NCBI RefSeq assembly: GCF_000715075.1
Contig: NC_134102.1
Coordinates: forward strand, 46,013,348-46,077,347
Source of the DNA: Nicotiana tabacum
Lineage: Eukaryota; Streptophyta; Magnoliopsida; Solanales; Solanaceae
DNA: 64,000 nucleotides
Direction of reading: 5' to 3'
The notes under the pieces are model-generated. The model saw only the letters and a program-made list of their open reading frames with translations, did no database searches and was not told the origin of the DNA. The translations under genes were made by a program, and so were the position numbers. Shown here one piece after another: positions 45,331 through 56,674 of this stretch (its first letter is position 1; each line of letters begins with the position of its first letter).

Positions 45331-45524
45331 CTTGGTTACTTCCTCCTTTTTCTTCTTTCTGCTACCGATTAACCCTGATTGGATTGCGTTGCTAGCCGCT
45401 TGCAGTGTTTTCATGGATTGTACTTTACCAGATTTATGCCTTCTTCTAAGAAATGTCACATCTAGACCAGCTTGTGGAATTTCTATCCCATCATTCCCAT
45501 CATTTTTTCAAATTATTACCCTTC
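45331..45524 (-). other. Deletion junction between gag and RT
   Basis: Fewer than 200 bases separate the gag domain from the RT N-terminus. A normal element of this clade has the gag C-terminus with zinc knuckle, the protease and a long linker here. A Lys/Glu-rich stretch (KKKKEEVTKQKE, about 45330-45365) is all that remains. Confidence 0.7.
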
Positions 45525-46636
45525 CTAGGCTCTGATGAAATATTTGGTTAATTCACTGTCGTCCAGCGGAGGTTGCGCCCTGGCTGCCTCTGACCTCCAC
45601 CGACGTGCATATTCTTGGAATGACTCGGATGGCTTTTTCGGCAGGTTTAGCAGTGCGAACCTATCGGGAATGATCTCTATGTTGAATCGAAAGCGATTCA
45701 TGAAGTCCTCCGCCATATCTTGCCAGGTTCTCCAGATTCACGGATCCTATCGAGTATACTAGGTGAGTGTTTCTCCCGTCAGGCTCCTTATAAATAACTT
45801 CATTCTTAGCTTCTCGTTCCTCCCCACTTCGACTAAGTTATCACAATATGCCCTCAAATGCGCATGGGGATCACCCCTCCCATCGAAGATATCGAACTTT
45901 GGAGGCTTATACCCTGCTGACATATCCACATCCGGATGGATAAACAGATCCTGGTAGTCCAAACTTTCACTTCCCCGGATGACTTGGAGGTTCTTCATTT
46001 GTTTTCTCAAGATTTGTAATTGCTCAGATACTGACTCCTCTTCCTTACACCTGGCTTCCCTCTCCATCTCTACGTATTGGTCAATCTCATAAGGCATCCT
46101 GACCGTGACAGGCGCTATAAAGGTAGGTTCAGAAATGGCATATACAGAAGGACCATATCGCTCATGAGCGGTGGTATGTGCCATAGGTATGTGCCGATTT
46201 GGGTGAGTGGTAAAATTGACTCCGTCACGAGAAAGGGTGTGAGTTGCGTTGGTGGTCATAGGTGGGTTTTGTGGTGTTTGAACGTATTGTGGTACGTAGG
46301 GAATGTGGATAGGGGGATTTGGTGGGTTTATTGGGGTTACTGGAGGTATGACTTGAGTGGTAGGGACTGAAGTTAGGGTGTTGTTGTTTTGGCATGATGT
46401 GGAAGGAAAGTGGTTAGGAATTGAATCCAAAGAAAGAAAGAGAGGTGGTTGAGGAAGCGTTGTCACAGCCAGATTTGCTAGTTCCCTAATATGATGTACT
46501 TCCTCCCTTAGAGACTCCATTTCCTGGGCCATCCTAGCCACGTGTTCATCATTCCTGGTATCGTCCTTCTCTCCCGATCGCCCCGGACTGTCAGCTATGA
46601 CAGAGCATGTTCAGTCAGGTTTTTTGTAGCTGACAT
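45525..46636 (-). pseudogene. gag: gag of the Ogre/Tat-type element (broken)
   Basis: The start at 46636 reads MSATKNLTEHALS and then a stop. The next frame 46541-45759 opens with MARMAQEMESLREEVHHIRE (coiled-coil-like), followed by a Pro/Thr/Asn-rich linker and then the gag domain (KPPKFDIFDGRGDPHAHL, NEKLRMKLFIRSLTGETLT). After two or three stops, 45716-45525 continues with FMNRFRFNIEIIPDRFALLN and ESFQEYARRWRSEAARAQPP, the conserved core of Retrotrans_gag. It ends at a TGA before any zinc knuckle. Capsid formation is the normal role. Confidence 0.9.
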
Positions 46637-47095
46637 TTTCCCTTTGATCTTAGATTGTACGGTGGTTCCGCCAGTTTCGGGTCGACCCAGACCAACTTTA
46701 TTTTGGGGAGTAATAATAAAGTAAAAGAAAAACAAGAAGAAAGAAAAGAAAAAAGAAGCAGGAGCCAGTTTATTCATTTATACAAGCAGGAAATCACACA
46801 AAGCAATTAATTCACGCATTAAGGCTAGCGCGTTTTCCTAGAATCGTGGGACTTCTCATTGCTGGAGGGAGGCCTAAATCGTAGATGTTTGACAAACAAT
46901 TAGACTTGACACATTTAGATCTAAAGCAAGTTTGTTTTCATTGATAATTTTGGACTGAGATAAGTTGGAACAAAGATTACATCACTGTTTCTGATATTCA
47001 TAGAACTGCATGGGCTTAAACAACTTGCCATTTAGGAAAGTAGGAAACTGGGAATAAGGGTACAAAGTGGGAAAGAAGGGGAAGTCAACCAACAT
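46637..47095 (-). other. Spacer between ORF1 and gag
   Basis: No ORF with a recognised domain. The T/A-rich stretch at 46710-46770 gives a Phe-rich minus-strand peptide that I do not support as a gene. In Ogre elements the ORF1-gag spacer is normally short and non-coding. Confidence 0.55.
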
Positions 47096-48595
47096 TTAAT
47101 AACCATCCCCGGAATCGTTTCCCATCTCCTCTTCTTCTTCTTCTGGTTCTTTCTCCGGATCTTCCTCCAAGTCTTCTTCAAACTTCTCCTTGTCATTGTT
47201 GAACTCAGACCCTTCCTCTAGATCTTCTTCTGGCTCTGTCCCAGACTCTATCTGATGCACTCCACTACTCGGTCACCGTCAGTAGGTGGCAACATGTGAT
47301 CGATGGATCCTGGGACCACTTGACGATGCATTGAGGTAGTCACAAGGTAATGTGGCAAAATCTCATGGTAGATTTGCAAAGCAGCCACTGCGTCCTGCAA
47401 CCAGGCTATACCCTCTCTGCTTGGTCGGGCTAGCTCGTCTTCCTTGTTGATCTAGACATAATACTCCGGAGTACTCCACAAGTTTTGACCCATCGGCATT
47501 GTGACCAGGTCGTTCCACTCTTCTTGGAACCTTCTTATCCTAGGGATTAGAATCTGTCAGTTGTACTCACCTCGTATAGCGATGTCCTTATCTATAGAGG
47601 CACATCCTGGATCATCCTGAACTGTCTGAGAACCCGTAAGGGTGAGTATGATTAGATTTCCTCAAGTCCGATCAGCTCAATGAAGTATTTCTAAGGAGTC
47701 CATAAGATTGCCCTCCCTCCTAAACATGATAGCTTCCAGTTGACCCATTCTCCACTTAGATTAGTCAGCATTTCCCTCCACTCTTCTTGCCCATGTGGGG
47801 AGACCCAATATCTCATCCTCTCATTGTGGTTGCGGATCATGTTGCTGACGCCCACAAAGTAGGCAATGGTGGCCTCTCGCTAGAAGAAATGTTTTGTGGC
47901 CCAGATCTGAAGTAGCAAGTTATAACCCTTAAAGAAATCATACCCCCATGCACATACAGACAAAGCCCTCAGAATCTCAGCCAGCACCATCGGCACCAAA
48001 GTAGCTTGAAGGTTATCGCGGAAGTCGCCAGAACCATGGGTAATAAGTTGATGTTGATCCGACCCCTTCTCTGCGGAAAGACCAATAATTCCAACAGTGC
48101 TAATGAGAAAGTGATAGGCCTGAGACTCCCATATTGCTTGATCACACTGAAACTCTCCCGAATAACACTCAAAGCTTTCGCGATGTCCAAATCTGTCGAA
48201 CAGCTAATCGAGGCTCACCTATCCGTCCTCAATATTTCTCAGACCCTGACTATTAGCTAGGACTAAAACATCCAAGAACCTGTAAACGAGCATAGTAACT
48301 AGTAGTATTGGCTTCCTTTCATTGAATGGCAGCTCAGTGAAACTAGTAACTTCTTCCAATGTCGGTACTAACTCACAGTTGGCAAACTTGAACACCACCT
48401 TAGCCGGATCCCAGAACTCTATCACCAGGTGAGTGAGCACCCTGTCTACTTGGATGTTTAGCAAAGCGGTCAATACCCCAGGTTTGTCTGAATCTAATCT
48501 CTGTGTTCCAGGCGAATGTTATTCCACCACTGCTTCAACTTGTGTGGTGCTCCCATCACCATGTTAATTTTGGGGATGTTTTGTTTGATTTCCAT
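47096..48595 (-). pseudogene. ORF1 of the Ogre/Tat-type element (plant-mobile-domain-like), broken
   Basis: An extra ORF upstream of gag, which is characteristic of Ogre elements. It starts MEIKQNIPKINMVMG at 48595, with a stop within 35 codons. It continues at 48473-48219 with TALLNIQVDRVLTHLVIEFW and FKFANCELVPTLEEVTSF, a pattern seen in ORF1 and plant-mobile-domain proteins. Another piece, 48190-47969, contains KALSVIRESFSVIKQYGSLR. The C-terminus is a long acidic tail (Glu/Asp/Pro-rich, about 47105-47270) ending at TAA 47096-47098. Several frameshifts and stops break it. Its function in such elements is not known. Confidence 0.75.
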
Positions 48596-49159
48596 TTTCT
48601 GGGGTAAAAGAAAGGTATTGGTAAGTATTTGCTTCGAATATTTAAGTGTCTTGTCAGGTTTGTTTGTCTTTCCATAGAAATCATGTCGTTGGGTGCATGA
48701 ACTGTTGACATTAGGGTGGCTTTCCTAATTATGTGTCTATGCCAAGGACGACTCACCTAAGGTTTATGTAGTATGACCTATTTTTTCTAGAGTGGAGTGT
48801 TTCCTACTTTTGAGTTCGACTAAAGGCTGAGAGAAGTTATGTCAATTGACCTGACAACGCCATTCTCTGAAACTAGAGAATTTTGAAAAGAAGGTTCGGA
48901 GGGCTGTAAAAGACAACCCTCGCGTGTCATTGTCCGTGATAGTGTACGGCCAAGACTCGATAGAAAGAAATATGATGACAGTGTATGTAAAGCAATAACG
49001 GATAAGGGTGTAGCAACAATAAGTATGACAATAAGCATAAAGAGCAAATAAAGCAGGTAAGCACGTAATTGCAAATTTAGCTACAATTAAAGCAATGTAT
49101 AAATAAATCTAAATGCCAAATTCAGTCTAAGTCTGCTAAGGTCAGAACCTAAGTATGAA
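48596..49159 (-). other. 5' untranslated leader of the Ogre/Tat-type element
   Basis: Lies between the PBS and ORF1. The ORFs at 48556-48756 and 48820-49074 (minus) have no recognised family. Confidence 0.55.
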
Positions 49160-49177
49160 TCCCCAACAGAGTCGCCA
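49160..49177 (-). other. Primer-binding site, tRNA-Arg type
   Basis: The minus strand reads TGGCGACTCTGTTGGGGA directly against the LTR end. Ogre elements use a TGGCGACTCxGxTGGGGA-type site complementary to tRNA-Arg (general knowledge). This fixes the LTR to the right as the 5' LTR. Confidence 0.85.
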
Positions 49178-50939
49178 TGTTGTTGCACCCTATTTTGCAC
49201 TAGTCAAAACAAGATTCAACTTGTGGTTTCTCTGTTCTTGATGAAAGAGAGTCGCCACCTAATATTTAAAGGTATACTAGGGTACCTATTTAATTGCTAA
49301 AGGTTATATTCTTTATTGGTCTACTAACCGGTGAGATCATTGATAAGAGTTCTTGTTCTTCTAAGGGGAAGGTGTTAGACACCCTTTAAAATCTACTTGA
49401 GGTAGCTCCATAGGACTTATACTAGATTTGGAATTAATTATTTGTACTATGCCTTAACTAATGTTCTAAGGGTATAACTTACCATATATTAGGAAATAGC
49501 ATCTATAAGGAGAGAGTATGGTTTTAAAAAGATGGATTTAAAGAAAAGCCTTTAGGAAATTAGTGTTAATATATAAGCTTAAAAAGAGAACTTCGAAAGA
49601 TGGAAATATTTGTATACATGTGAAATGGAAGCCAAGTTATAGAATTTTGTTTCCTAAATCATGGAGGTTTATGTCATCCTAATGTGGTAAAAGTGTTATG
49701 AAAATGATCCTAAGATATACCTTAGTTTTGAAGTAGAAAACTATTTGAAAGCCTTTGTTTTAGGGCAACAACACCTTAATCCTTTGAAAAAGTTGATTCC
49801 CTTTTTGGAAGATTAAATCGCGATAATTCTATTTTTTTTTCTCTTTGAAAAGAGGGCTGCCACCTTTGTTAAACCTTTGGATTTCAAAAATCTTTGAGGA
49901 GAAGGTTAGCGAGGCATAATGAATTGATAATAAGCTCGTGATTAGTAGCTATAGAATTAATCGCTAACTAAGGCTTCTTTTTAATCCTAAGTTCTTTAAG
50001 GCTTGCCTAAGTCATTCTATGAATTAAAAGGATAAGGGTAAACATTCAATCCAATATATGTTTGTCATATACACAATGAGATATAACAACAGGAAAACAA
50101 CAATGAGCAATGACATAGTGCAACTGAAGAATGACGAAATAGTAAATAAAGAGGAGAAGGGAAAGACGTGACTCTGGGAGGTTTGTGCCTCAAAAGGTAG
50201 GCCCAACAGCAACAATGACGAGCGATGGTAGACCCTTGGACCATAGTAGAGCTGGACTTGGGCCTGAGTTCTCAAAGAACTCAACATGCCCAAATCATTG
50301 TACATGCCCAAAAATAAAAGAGAAGGTCATTAGAATAACAACATTGTATACATATCCATATATAAAATTTGCAAACAAAGACTAAACGAAATCACTGACA
50401 GTGTTTAAAAATGTGAAGTCATGAAGGATAAAAAAAGAGTTCATACCAAACTCCCACACATACAGAGATTTCAATCAAAGATTATGGCCTCACAAGACAA
50501 GATGATCCCAAACATCGAAGAATCACGTTGTCAGTATCATTCGGGGTTAAAGATAGGGGAAACATCACACTTAACAGACTTAAATCAGCTACAGAGGCTT
50601 AGTTGAATAGCTAAGCATGATGGAGTTATATTCAGATTACAGAAATAATCAACAAGCACAACTATAGTCGGACTCACAGGAGATAAGTTGATCATGACAA
50701 ATACTGCTGATATTCAAGGAAAATCCATCCCAATAGGACTGTTTACAAGCTAACAGTTAGACATAGATGTATAGCATTCATGATGAGGATTCAGAGGATA
50801 CTTAAGGACTAATAAACATTTATGAAAGCATTTTGAACACTCAGCTTTCATAAGCCTTAACCTAGTGAGGCAAGGTTATCCTATGAATTTCATATATACC
50901 CTAGCTAAAGTTATCTAACAACATCCCAAATTTAGCATG

Positions 50940-51340
50940 ACAGAACCCAAAAGAGATTGCATGATAAACATGGAGACTGCAATAACAACCCTAAGTATAG
51001 CATGATAGAACTCAAAGAATATGGCAATGATGAACATGAAGATTGCAACAATAACCCTAAGCATAACAGAACTCAAAGAATATGGCATGGTGAACAGAAA
51101 AGCCTAGGTAGTATAGCAGAACTTAGAAAGGTGCTGCATGTTAAACATGATGACTATAGCAAAACCTAAATGCAGAGTAATAGAACTCAGGAGAATGTAA
51201 CATGATGAATCATGAGGACTTATAACAAAACATTAAGTGGAACAAAATTTACAATACAACGTGATGAGCATGAAGGTTATAACAGAACATTAAGTGAAAC
51301 ATAACTCAAAATGCAGCATGAAGATTATAACAAAACATTA
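50940..51340 (-). repeat. Degenerate repeats in the Ogre LTR
   Basis: Five to six irregular copies of a 60-70 bp unit combining an AACATGAAGATTGCAA-like and an AGAACTCAAAGAATATGGCA-like word. Confidence 0.65.
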
Positions 51341-51895
51341 GAGTAAGGTCTGAGGTCCTAGGCAGATGTGAGAAATCATCAGGTTAAGCAGCTTAAATAC
51401 ATAGGTTGTTCAATACAGAAATTGAGGTCATTAAAGTCGCATAGCCACCTAATTAACATTAGACAAATACAACAGCTTATCATTGATCATTAACAAGTCA
51501 TAGTGAACCAAAATAAACAATTAAAGGCTCAATAAACATTATAGACTAAGCAGTTAATCAGGAAAACAATAACATGTTCAGGATTTTGAAATGAAGAAAT
51601 TAAGAGAGAGAGGATGGAGGCATACTGACCTCCTCTTGAACAGCAAACCAAACAAAAGGCTCTTGTTTAGCCGTATAGAATCAAGAACTCCCCCGACCAG
51701 TGCAATACTCAGAATCAGAGAGAAACCAGAAACTAATTAGAACCCTAGCTCAATTTACTACTCAGAACTAAAAGCGATATTTTCTAAGTAATTTCATATT
51801 AGCTTTTTTGTCTATTCAGTGTGTTAGCTCTATAAGTTGAAGATGTTAGGTTTTTCTTATTGTCTTAGGTCTGGTTGATGAGAGTATTGAAAGCC

Positions 51896-51904
51896 CCTTT
51901 TATA
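51896..51904 (-). promoter_or_regulatory. TATA box of the Ogre LTR
   Basis: The minus strand reads ACTATAAAAGGGGC, a textbook plant TATA box about 1.06 kb into the LTR. It would start the genomic RNA near 51870, leaving about 2.7 kb of R-U5. Confidence 0.75.
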
Positions 51905-52967
51905 GTGCCATTAATGGCTTAGGGTTTCAACACATTCCAATTCAGTAGTGGAAGATGAAGACTACTAGATGATGCAAGCATAGGCGAGTGAAAATCAGAG
52001 AGACGGAGGGGAAAATCGTTAGGGATTTTACCTAAGAGGAGGGAAGCTAACAGTTGAAGGAAAAACCCATCGGGTAAAGCTCCAATGTCCAGAGGTTTTG
52101 GGGAAATGATTTAGGGTTTTGGGGGCTGGTCTTTAGGTTTAAGAGTGAGAGATGGGATCTTGGCCGTTGGATATATTGATCAACGGCCCTAATAATTTGG
52201 GCATTAAAGAATTAAAATGTGAAAAAGTCAAGGCCGTGGGATTGTTGGATTTGGACAACTGAGATTGTGTCTGGTGGAGTACTAAAATTAAAGAAAAAAT
52301 AAGGATAAAACGTGGGTCGTTGATCTGATAGATCAATAGTCCAGATTCATTGTGCTTTCTTTGTGAGTGAGAGAGGCGAGTGACGTGGCAGGTTATGATT
52401 GGTTTAGGAAGAGTGACCCGGATTGCCAAGATAGAAAGAGATGGGGTGTTTGGACTGGTATTTTCCGTATTAGGCTTGTCTTTGGGCTAGAATTGATTTA
52501 GGAAATAGCCACTTGTATTTTAATTAGAAATTACAATTGTAGCCCCTTTAGTTTTAACCCCTTTTAAAATTAATTTAATTAAACTTAATTAATTTTCAAT
52601 AAAATTTAGTAAAATTATAATTATCAATATACTACTAATTATTCTAATTATTTATAAAATAATTTATCTTCTAAATTATGACACTAACTTCGAATTACTA
52701 ATATAGTGACCTATTTAACTAAAATTGAGAAATAATTCGCTAAATTAATTGTAAAACCTATGTGGTGTATTTTATTTTAATAATCTAAAAATGATAAGTA
52801 TATTTACATAATACGGATACTAAGTTATTAATTTCAAAAATACTAATAACTAGTTAATTTTGTAAAATAAGTATTTATTGATAAAAATACTTTCGAAACA
52901 TTCATCGTAAATAATTAAGTATAAATAAATTAATTTTAAAAGGGAGGGTCAAAATTGGCCGTCAACA

Positions 52968-55377
52968 CTCTCTAATCACCTCTATAGTTCATATTCTAAC
53001 AAGCTCAGAATAATAATATGATCGAGTCATGAATCACATATAGAAACCACCTTGGTGAACACAATAACTTAACGTACTCTGCTTAGTCAACAATCCATCA
53101 TATAAAGAAGATATGCAAACAAATCAGGTAAGCAACCAAGTAAATTGCAAGTAAGGAAGAAATGCAAAAACTAAATCAAACATTGGCCAGCGTTTCCTCA
53201 GAATCTCAATAACTGAACCAAACCACTTATCAGCTTTCCTCAAACCGCATGTACACTATCAAGAAGGAACATGAGAGGGTGACTCTAGGGGGATGGATCC
53301 ATATCCACATGTTGTACGGAAAAATCACGTGCTAAATAATATCAACTCCAAGGACAACTCACGTGTTGCACGGACAACTCACATGCCAATAATAATAATA
53401 TCTCAGATCCGCACGGATAACTCACGTGCTCAATATCAAAATCCGCTCAGTGTGGTCACAGGCTCAATATCACAATCCACCCGGCGTGGTCACATGCTCA
53501 ATTTCACGATCCGCCCGGCGTGGTCAGAGGCTCAATATCTCAATCCGGCCGACACAATCACTTGCTTAATAGCACAATCCGCATAGCGTGGTCACGTGCT
53601 ACCAGTCCAATCCATATCACGCAGAAAGCAAATATACAAGAATATATGATTGATGAACATCAAATTTCATACTCCTGTACAGGTATAAGTGACATGCTAA
53701 GGTGTATGTATGTGCAAAGTGTGTTATCATAGCTAAAGAAGGCAAATACATCACGAAAGTAGCAATTATCAGGTTCAACCAGGAGATTAACCGCTATGTA
53801 ACCTCAAACATGGCTCAAATACCTCACAACAGAGGTACAATTATAAAATCCATCACAGCATAAAGCTTAGAAATCAATCCAAGGCATATCATAGCCTAAA
53901 CACTACCTCGAGCATGAAAAATACCCCGTGCACGCACATGGGCTCAACCCAACACATGTGCCCCGCCCATAGCGCATAGCTATCACAAATAACTCAGGTA
54001 ACTAGTGTCTCAACCAAGTTTAGGTAAGATACTTACTTCAAGCATGCCAACTCAATACTCTAGGAAGCCCTTCCCACGTGAATCAACCTTCAGTTGACTC
54101 GAATCTAGTAAAAATAACTTAACATCATCGATAAATGCCATAGGAAATAATTCCGAATGATAAAGCTAATCTCTTGAATCAATTATGCAAAGTCAACCCC
54201 AGGCTCGCACCTTGAAACCCAACCAAACTCACAAATTTTGAATACCCATTCCGATACAAGTCCAAATATATGTGTTTCATCGAATTCCAACCTCAAATCG
54301 ACTGTCAAATCATCAATTCTCACTCTCCAAAATCATAGTCCAAAAAACCCCAAATCCCATCTTTAATTTATATAAATTAGGTGTAATAATCTATGGGTAA
54401 TTAATATCTAACACCAAGATCGAGTAAGAATCACTTACCTCTTCAGTTGTGATGAAAAGCCCTCCAAATATTGCCTCTAGTTGAGCTCCACAACTCCAAA
54501 AATGAGAAAATGACCAAATCCTTCGAAACATAAAGTCTGCCCAGCTAATCCTCATCTGCAGACACTTTCGCTGCATCTGTGGCTCCGCTTCTGTGGCAAA
54601 AAGCTCGCACTGGTGATCCCACTTAACAGCCCGACCAATAGCATATGCGATCCTCCATTGCAGATGCGCCATCGCACCTGCACTCATTTTTCCGCATTTC
54701 TGGTCCCTGCCTTTACTAGCTCTAATTTGCTTCTGCTACCACACTCCCGCATCTGCGGGCTCGCATTTGCGTCCACCACTATGCAAATGCAGAAGCACCA
54801 GAACCAGAAATCTTCAGTTATGCAAATAGTTCAAAATTTATCTGAAATCAATCCAAAACACACCCGAGGCCCCTAGGACCCCATCCAAATGCACCAACCA
54901 ATTATAAAACATAACACGAACTTACTCGAGGTCTCAAATCACATAAAAAAATATCAAAATCATGAATCGCACCCAATTTAAGCCCAAGGAACTAATGAAC
55001 TTTCAACTTCCAATTCTCGTGCCGAACCATATCAAATCAATTCGAAATGACCTCAAATTTTGCATGCAAGTCGCAAATGACACAATGGACCTATCCCAAC
55101 TCCCAAAACAAAATTTGAACCTAATATCAATAAATTCAACTCTATGTCAAACCTATCAACCCTCCAAACGTTCAACCTTTCAACTTTCGCCAATTCAAGC
55201 CAACATGACCTAGGAAACTCCAAATCCAACTCTGGATATATGCCTAAGTCTAAAATCACCATACAAAGCTATTTAAACCATCAATACACCACTCCAGAGT
55301 CATCTACAAAAATGTAAAACTTCGATCAACTTTTAGAACTCAAGCATCCACCCAAGGACTAACGGGGATCCGTCACA
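52968..55377 (-). repeat. Minus-strand gypsy LTR fragment
   Basis: On the minus strand it starts TGTGACGGATCCCCGTTAG at 55377 and runs to the Ogre LTR edge at 52967, where its end is missing. The block 54050-54350 matches 19830-20110 of the LTR 18385-21420 (AAGTCAACC, CTCGCACCTTG, CCGAxACAAGTCCAAATAT). It contains a tandem array at 53290-53600 and a CG-word block at 54530-54800. Confidence 0.75.
53290..53600 (-). repeat. Tandem array in minus-strand LTR (about 36 bp period)
   Basis: About eight diverged copies of CTCAATATCACAATCCGCCC followed by GGCGTGGTCACATG. The first units vary toward GCACGGACAACTCACGTG. Confidence 0.8.
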
Positions 55378-55432
55378 TGTGTTAGATTTCAGGTCAGTGC
55401 AGTTGGATAAGGATTTGACTTATATTGTGTCC
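55378..55432 (+). pseudogene. pol: Scrap of Del/Tekay pol, chromodomain-proximal
   Basis: The plus strand encodes LDFRSVQLDKDLTYIVS in one frame, a pattern typical of the linker just before the chromodomain at the end of Del/Tekay Pol. Only about 17 codons survive between two minus-strand LTR pieces. Confidence 0.6.
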
Positions 55433-55566
55433 CAATTCAATCCAAAACCTCCCTAAAACCCAAAACAACTATCCTGCAAGTCACATAACCATAAATACAC
55501 ATTTATAAACCATCAAATGGGGGAAACGAGGCTAAAATACTCAAAACGATATGTTGGTTCATTACA
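55433..55566 (-). repeat. Minus-strand gypsy LTR scrap
   Basis: On the minus strand it begins TGTAATGAACCAACATATCG at 55566 (LTR start form TGTAATGA) and continues for about 130 bases. Confidence 0.6.
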
Positions 55567-55768
55567 GAATCGAAATGCAACGCTAAATACTAGGGTTATG
55601 GTTTAGGTTATGCAATCTATGACTCCCAAGTTGCATATAATATGTCAATTCGCCCTCGAGCACTTCGGGGCATAAACCACCCGTATCCCCAAGTCCCAAA
55701 AAATCATATAAGCTACAAAAAGTCTAAAATTAAGAAATTATTTAGTTGTAAAACGGTACAGTTGAATT
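55567..55768. other. Unassigned
   Basis: No feature recognised. It includes CGCCCTCGAGCACTTCGGGG near 55651. Confidence 0.4.
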
Positions 55769-56329
55769 TGTAGCGTGGTTTATAGACATATGAATTAATT
55801 TGATCCAACAATATGAAATAAACAAGAATGAAATTAAGAATGTAAAAATAACTTAAAGAAATACAAGCCTACTGGTATGATGAGCTTCTCCAAAAGCAGT
55901 AGTATGAACAATATTAAGAACAAAAGAGAGCAAGTAATTTTATAATTTGAGAGTAGAATATAGCCTTTGTGAATAGAATATTTTTCGTTTGCAACAATGG
56001 ATACTAATTCTCCTATTTATAGTTATGTCTATAGAGAAAAGTTCCTCAAATCAAGCTCTTCTTTAATGAAAATAAAATCGCCATTGATGGTTGCATAACG
56101 GCTGGCTATAAATGCAGATATACTCTGTAACGGTTGCTCATTGAATGCTATCCGATATCAATTCTTCAAATTTTTGTTATCGATTATCATGTCTTCGAAA
56201 TTCACCCAACACTGGTCATATGCTTGCAATCGGTATCGACTATTTGTTGACTCACATCCTACCTGTCTTCAACTCCACGTGTCACCTCCTCATTCGTCTA
56301 ACTATCACTAACCAATTTTACTGCATACA
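55769..56329 (-). repeat. 3' LTR of a second Tat-type element (short)
   Basis: On the minus strand it starts TGTATGCAGTAAAATTGG at 56329, directly after a purine tract. It has a TATA box at 56013-56021 and ends near 55769 (CACGCTACA). The left boundary is approximate. It is much shorter than the gypsy LTRs around it. No other copy is in the window. Confidence 0.6.
56013..56021 (-). promoter_or_regulatory. TATA box of the short Tat-type LTR
   Basis: The minus strand reads AACTATAAATAGGAG, about 310 bp into the LTR. This is a sensible U3 length. Confidence 0.65.
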
Positions 56330-56343
56330 GATAGTCCCCCTAC
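56330..56343 (-). other. Polypurine tract of the second Tat-type element
   Basis: The minus strand reads AGTAGGGGGACTATC against the LTR start at 56329. It places the interior to the right and fixes minus orientation. Confidence 0.65.
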
Positions 56344-56674
56344 TTTTCGGTGACAATACATTAGTGTTACTGGGAAGTAGAGAAAACCTCTTTCCTTAGC
56401 AGGCAAGTTTCTGAACTTTTTCTGACACTTGAAAGGACACATGTCTCTTCGTATTTAATGACCCAAACACGTGTTAACCCACGATTTGGAAAATATTTTT
56501 GCTAGATTTCGAGGCAATCATGACCATAATTTTTGTCGTCTGTATACTTCTACATTACTCATAACATTACTCTTTACCTTTAAAACTCCTTCTTCTTCTC
56601 CGATTTTCCTTAGAATCCTACTTGCAGAACTCAATTCTCTCAATAAAATCTTTCTTCATAAATTTCATACAATC

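Larger units (their letters stand above)
49178..52967 (-). repeat. 5' LTR of the Ogre/Tat-type element (3.8 kb)
   Basis: On the minus strand it starts TGTTGACGGCCAATTTTGAC at 52967 and ends GGGTGCAACAACA at 49178, next to the PBS. The length suits Ogre. It has a clear TATA box (51896-51904), an AT-rich start (52500-52940) and degenerate repeats around 50940-51340 built on CATGATGAACATGAAGATT and ATAACAGAACTCAAAGAATA. No matching 3' LTR is in the window. No ORF within it is supported. Confidence 0.85.

Noticed and set aside
46077..46370. 97-residue plus-strand ORF
   Set aside because: Complement of the Pro/Thr/Asn-rich linker of gag on the minus strand.
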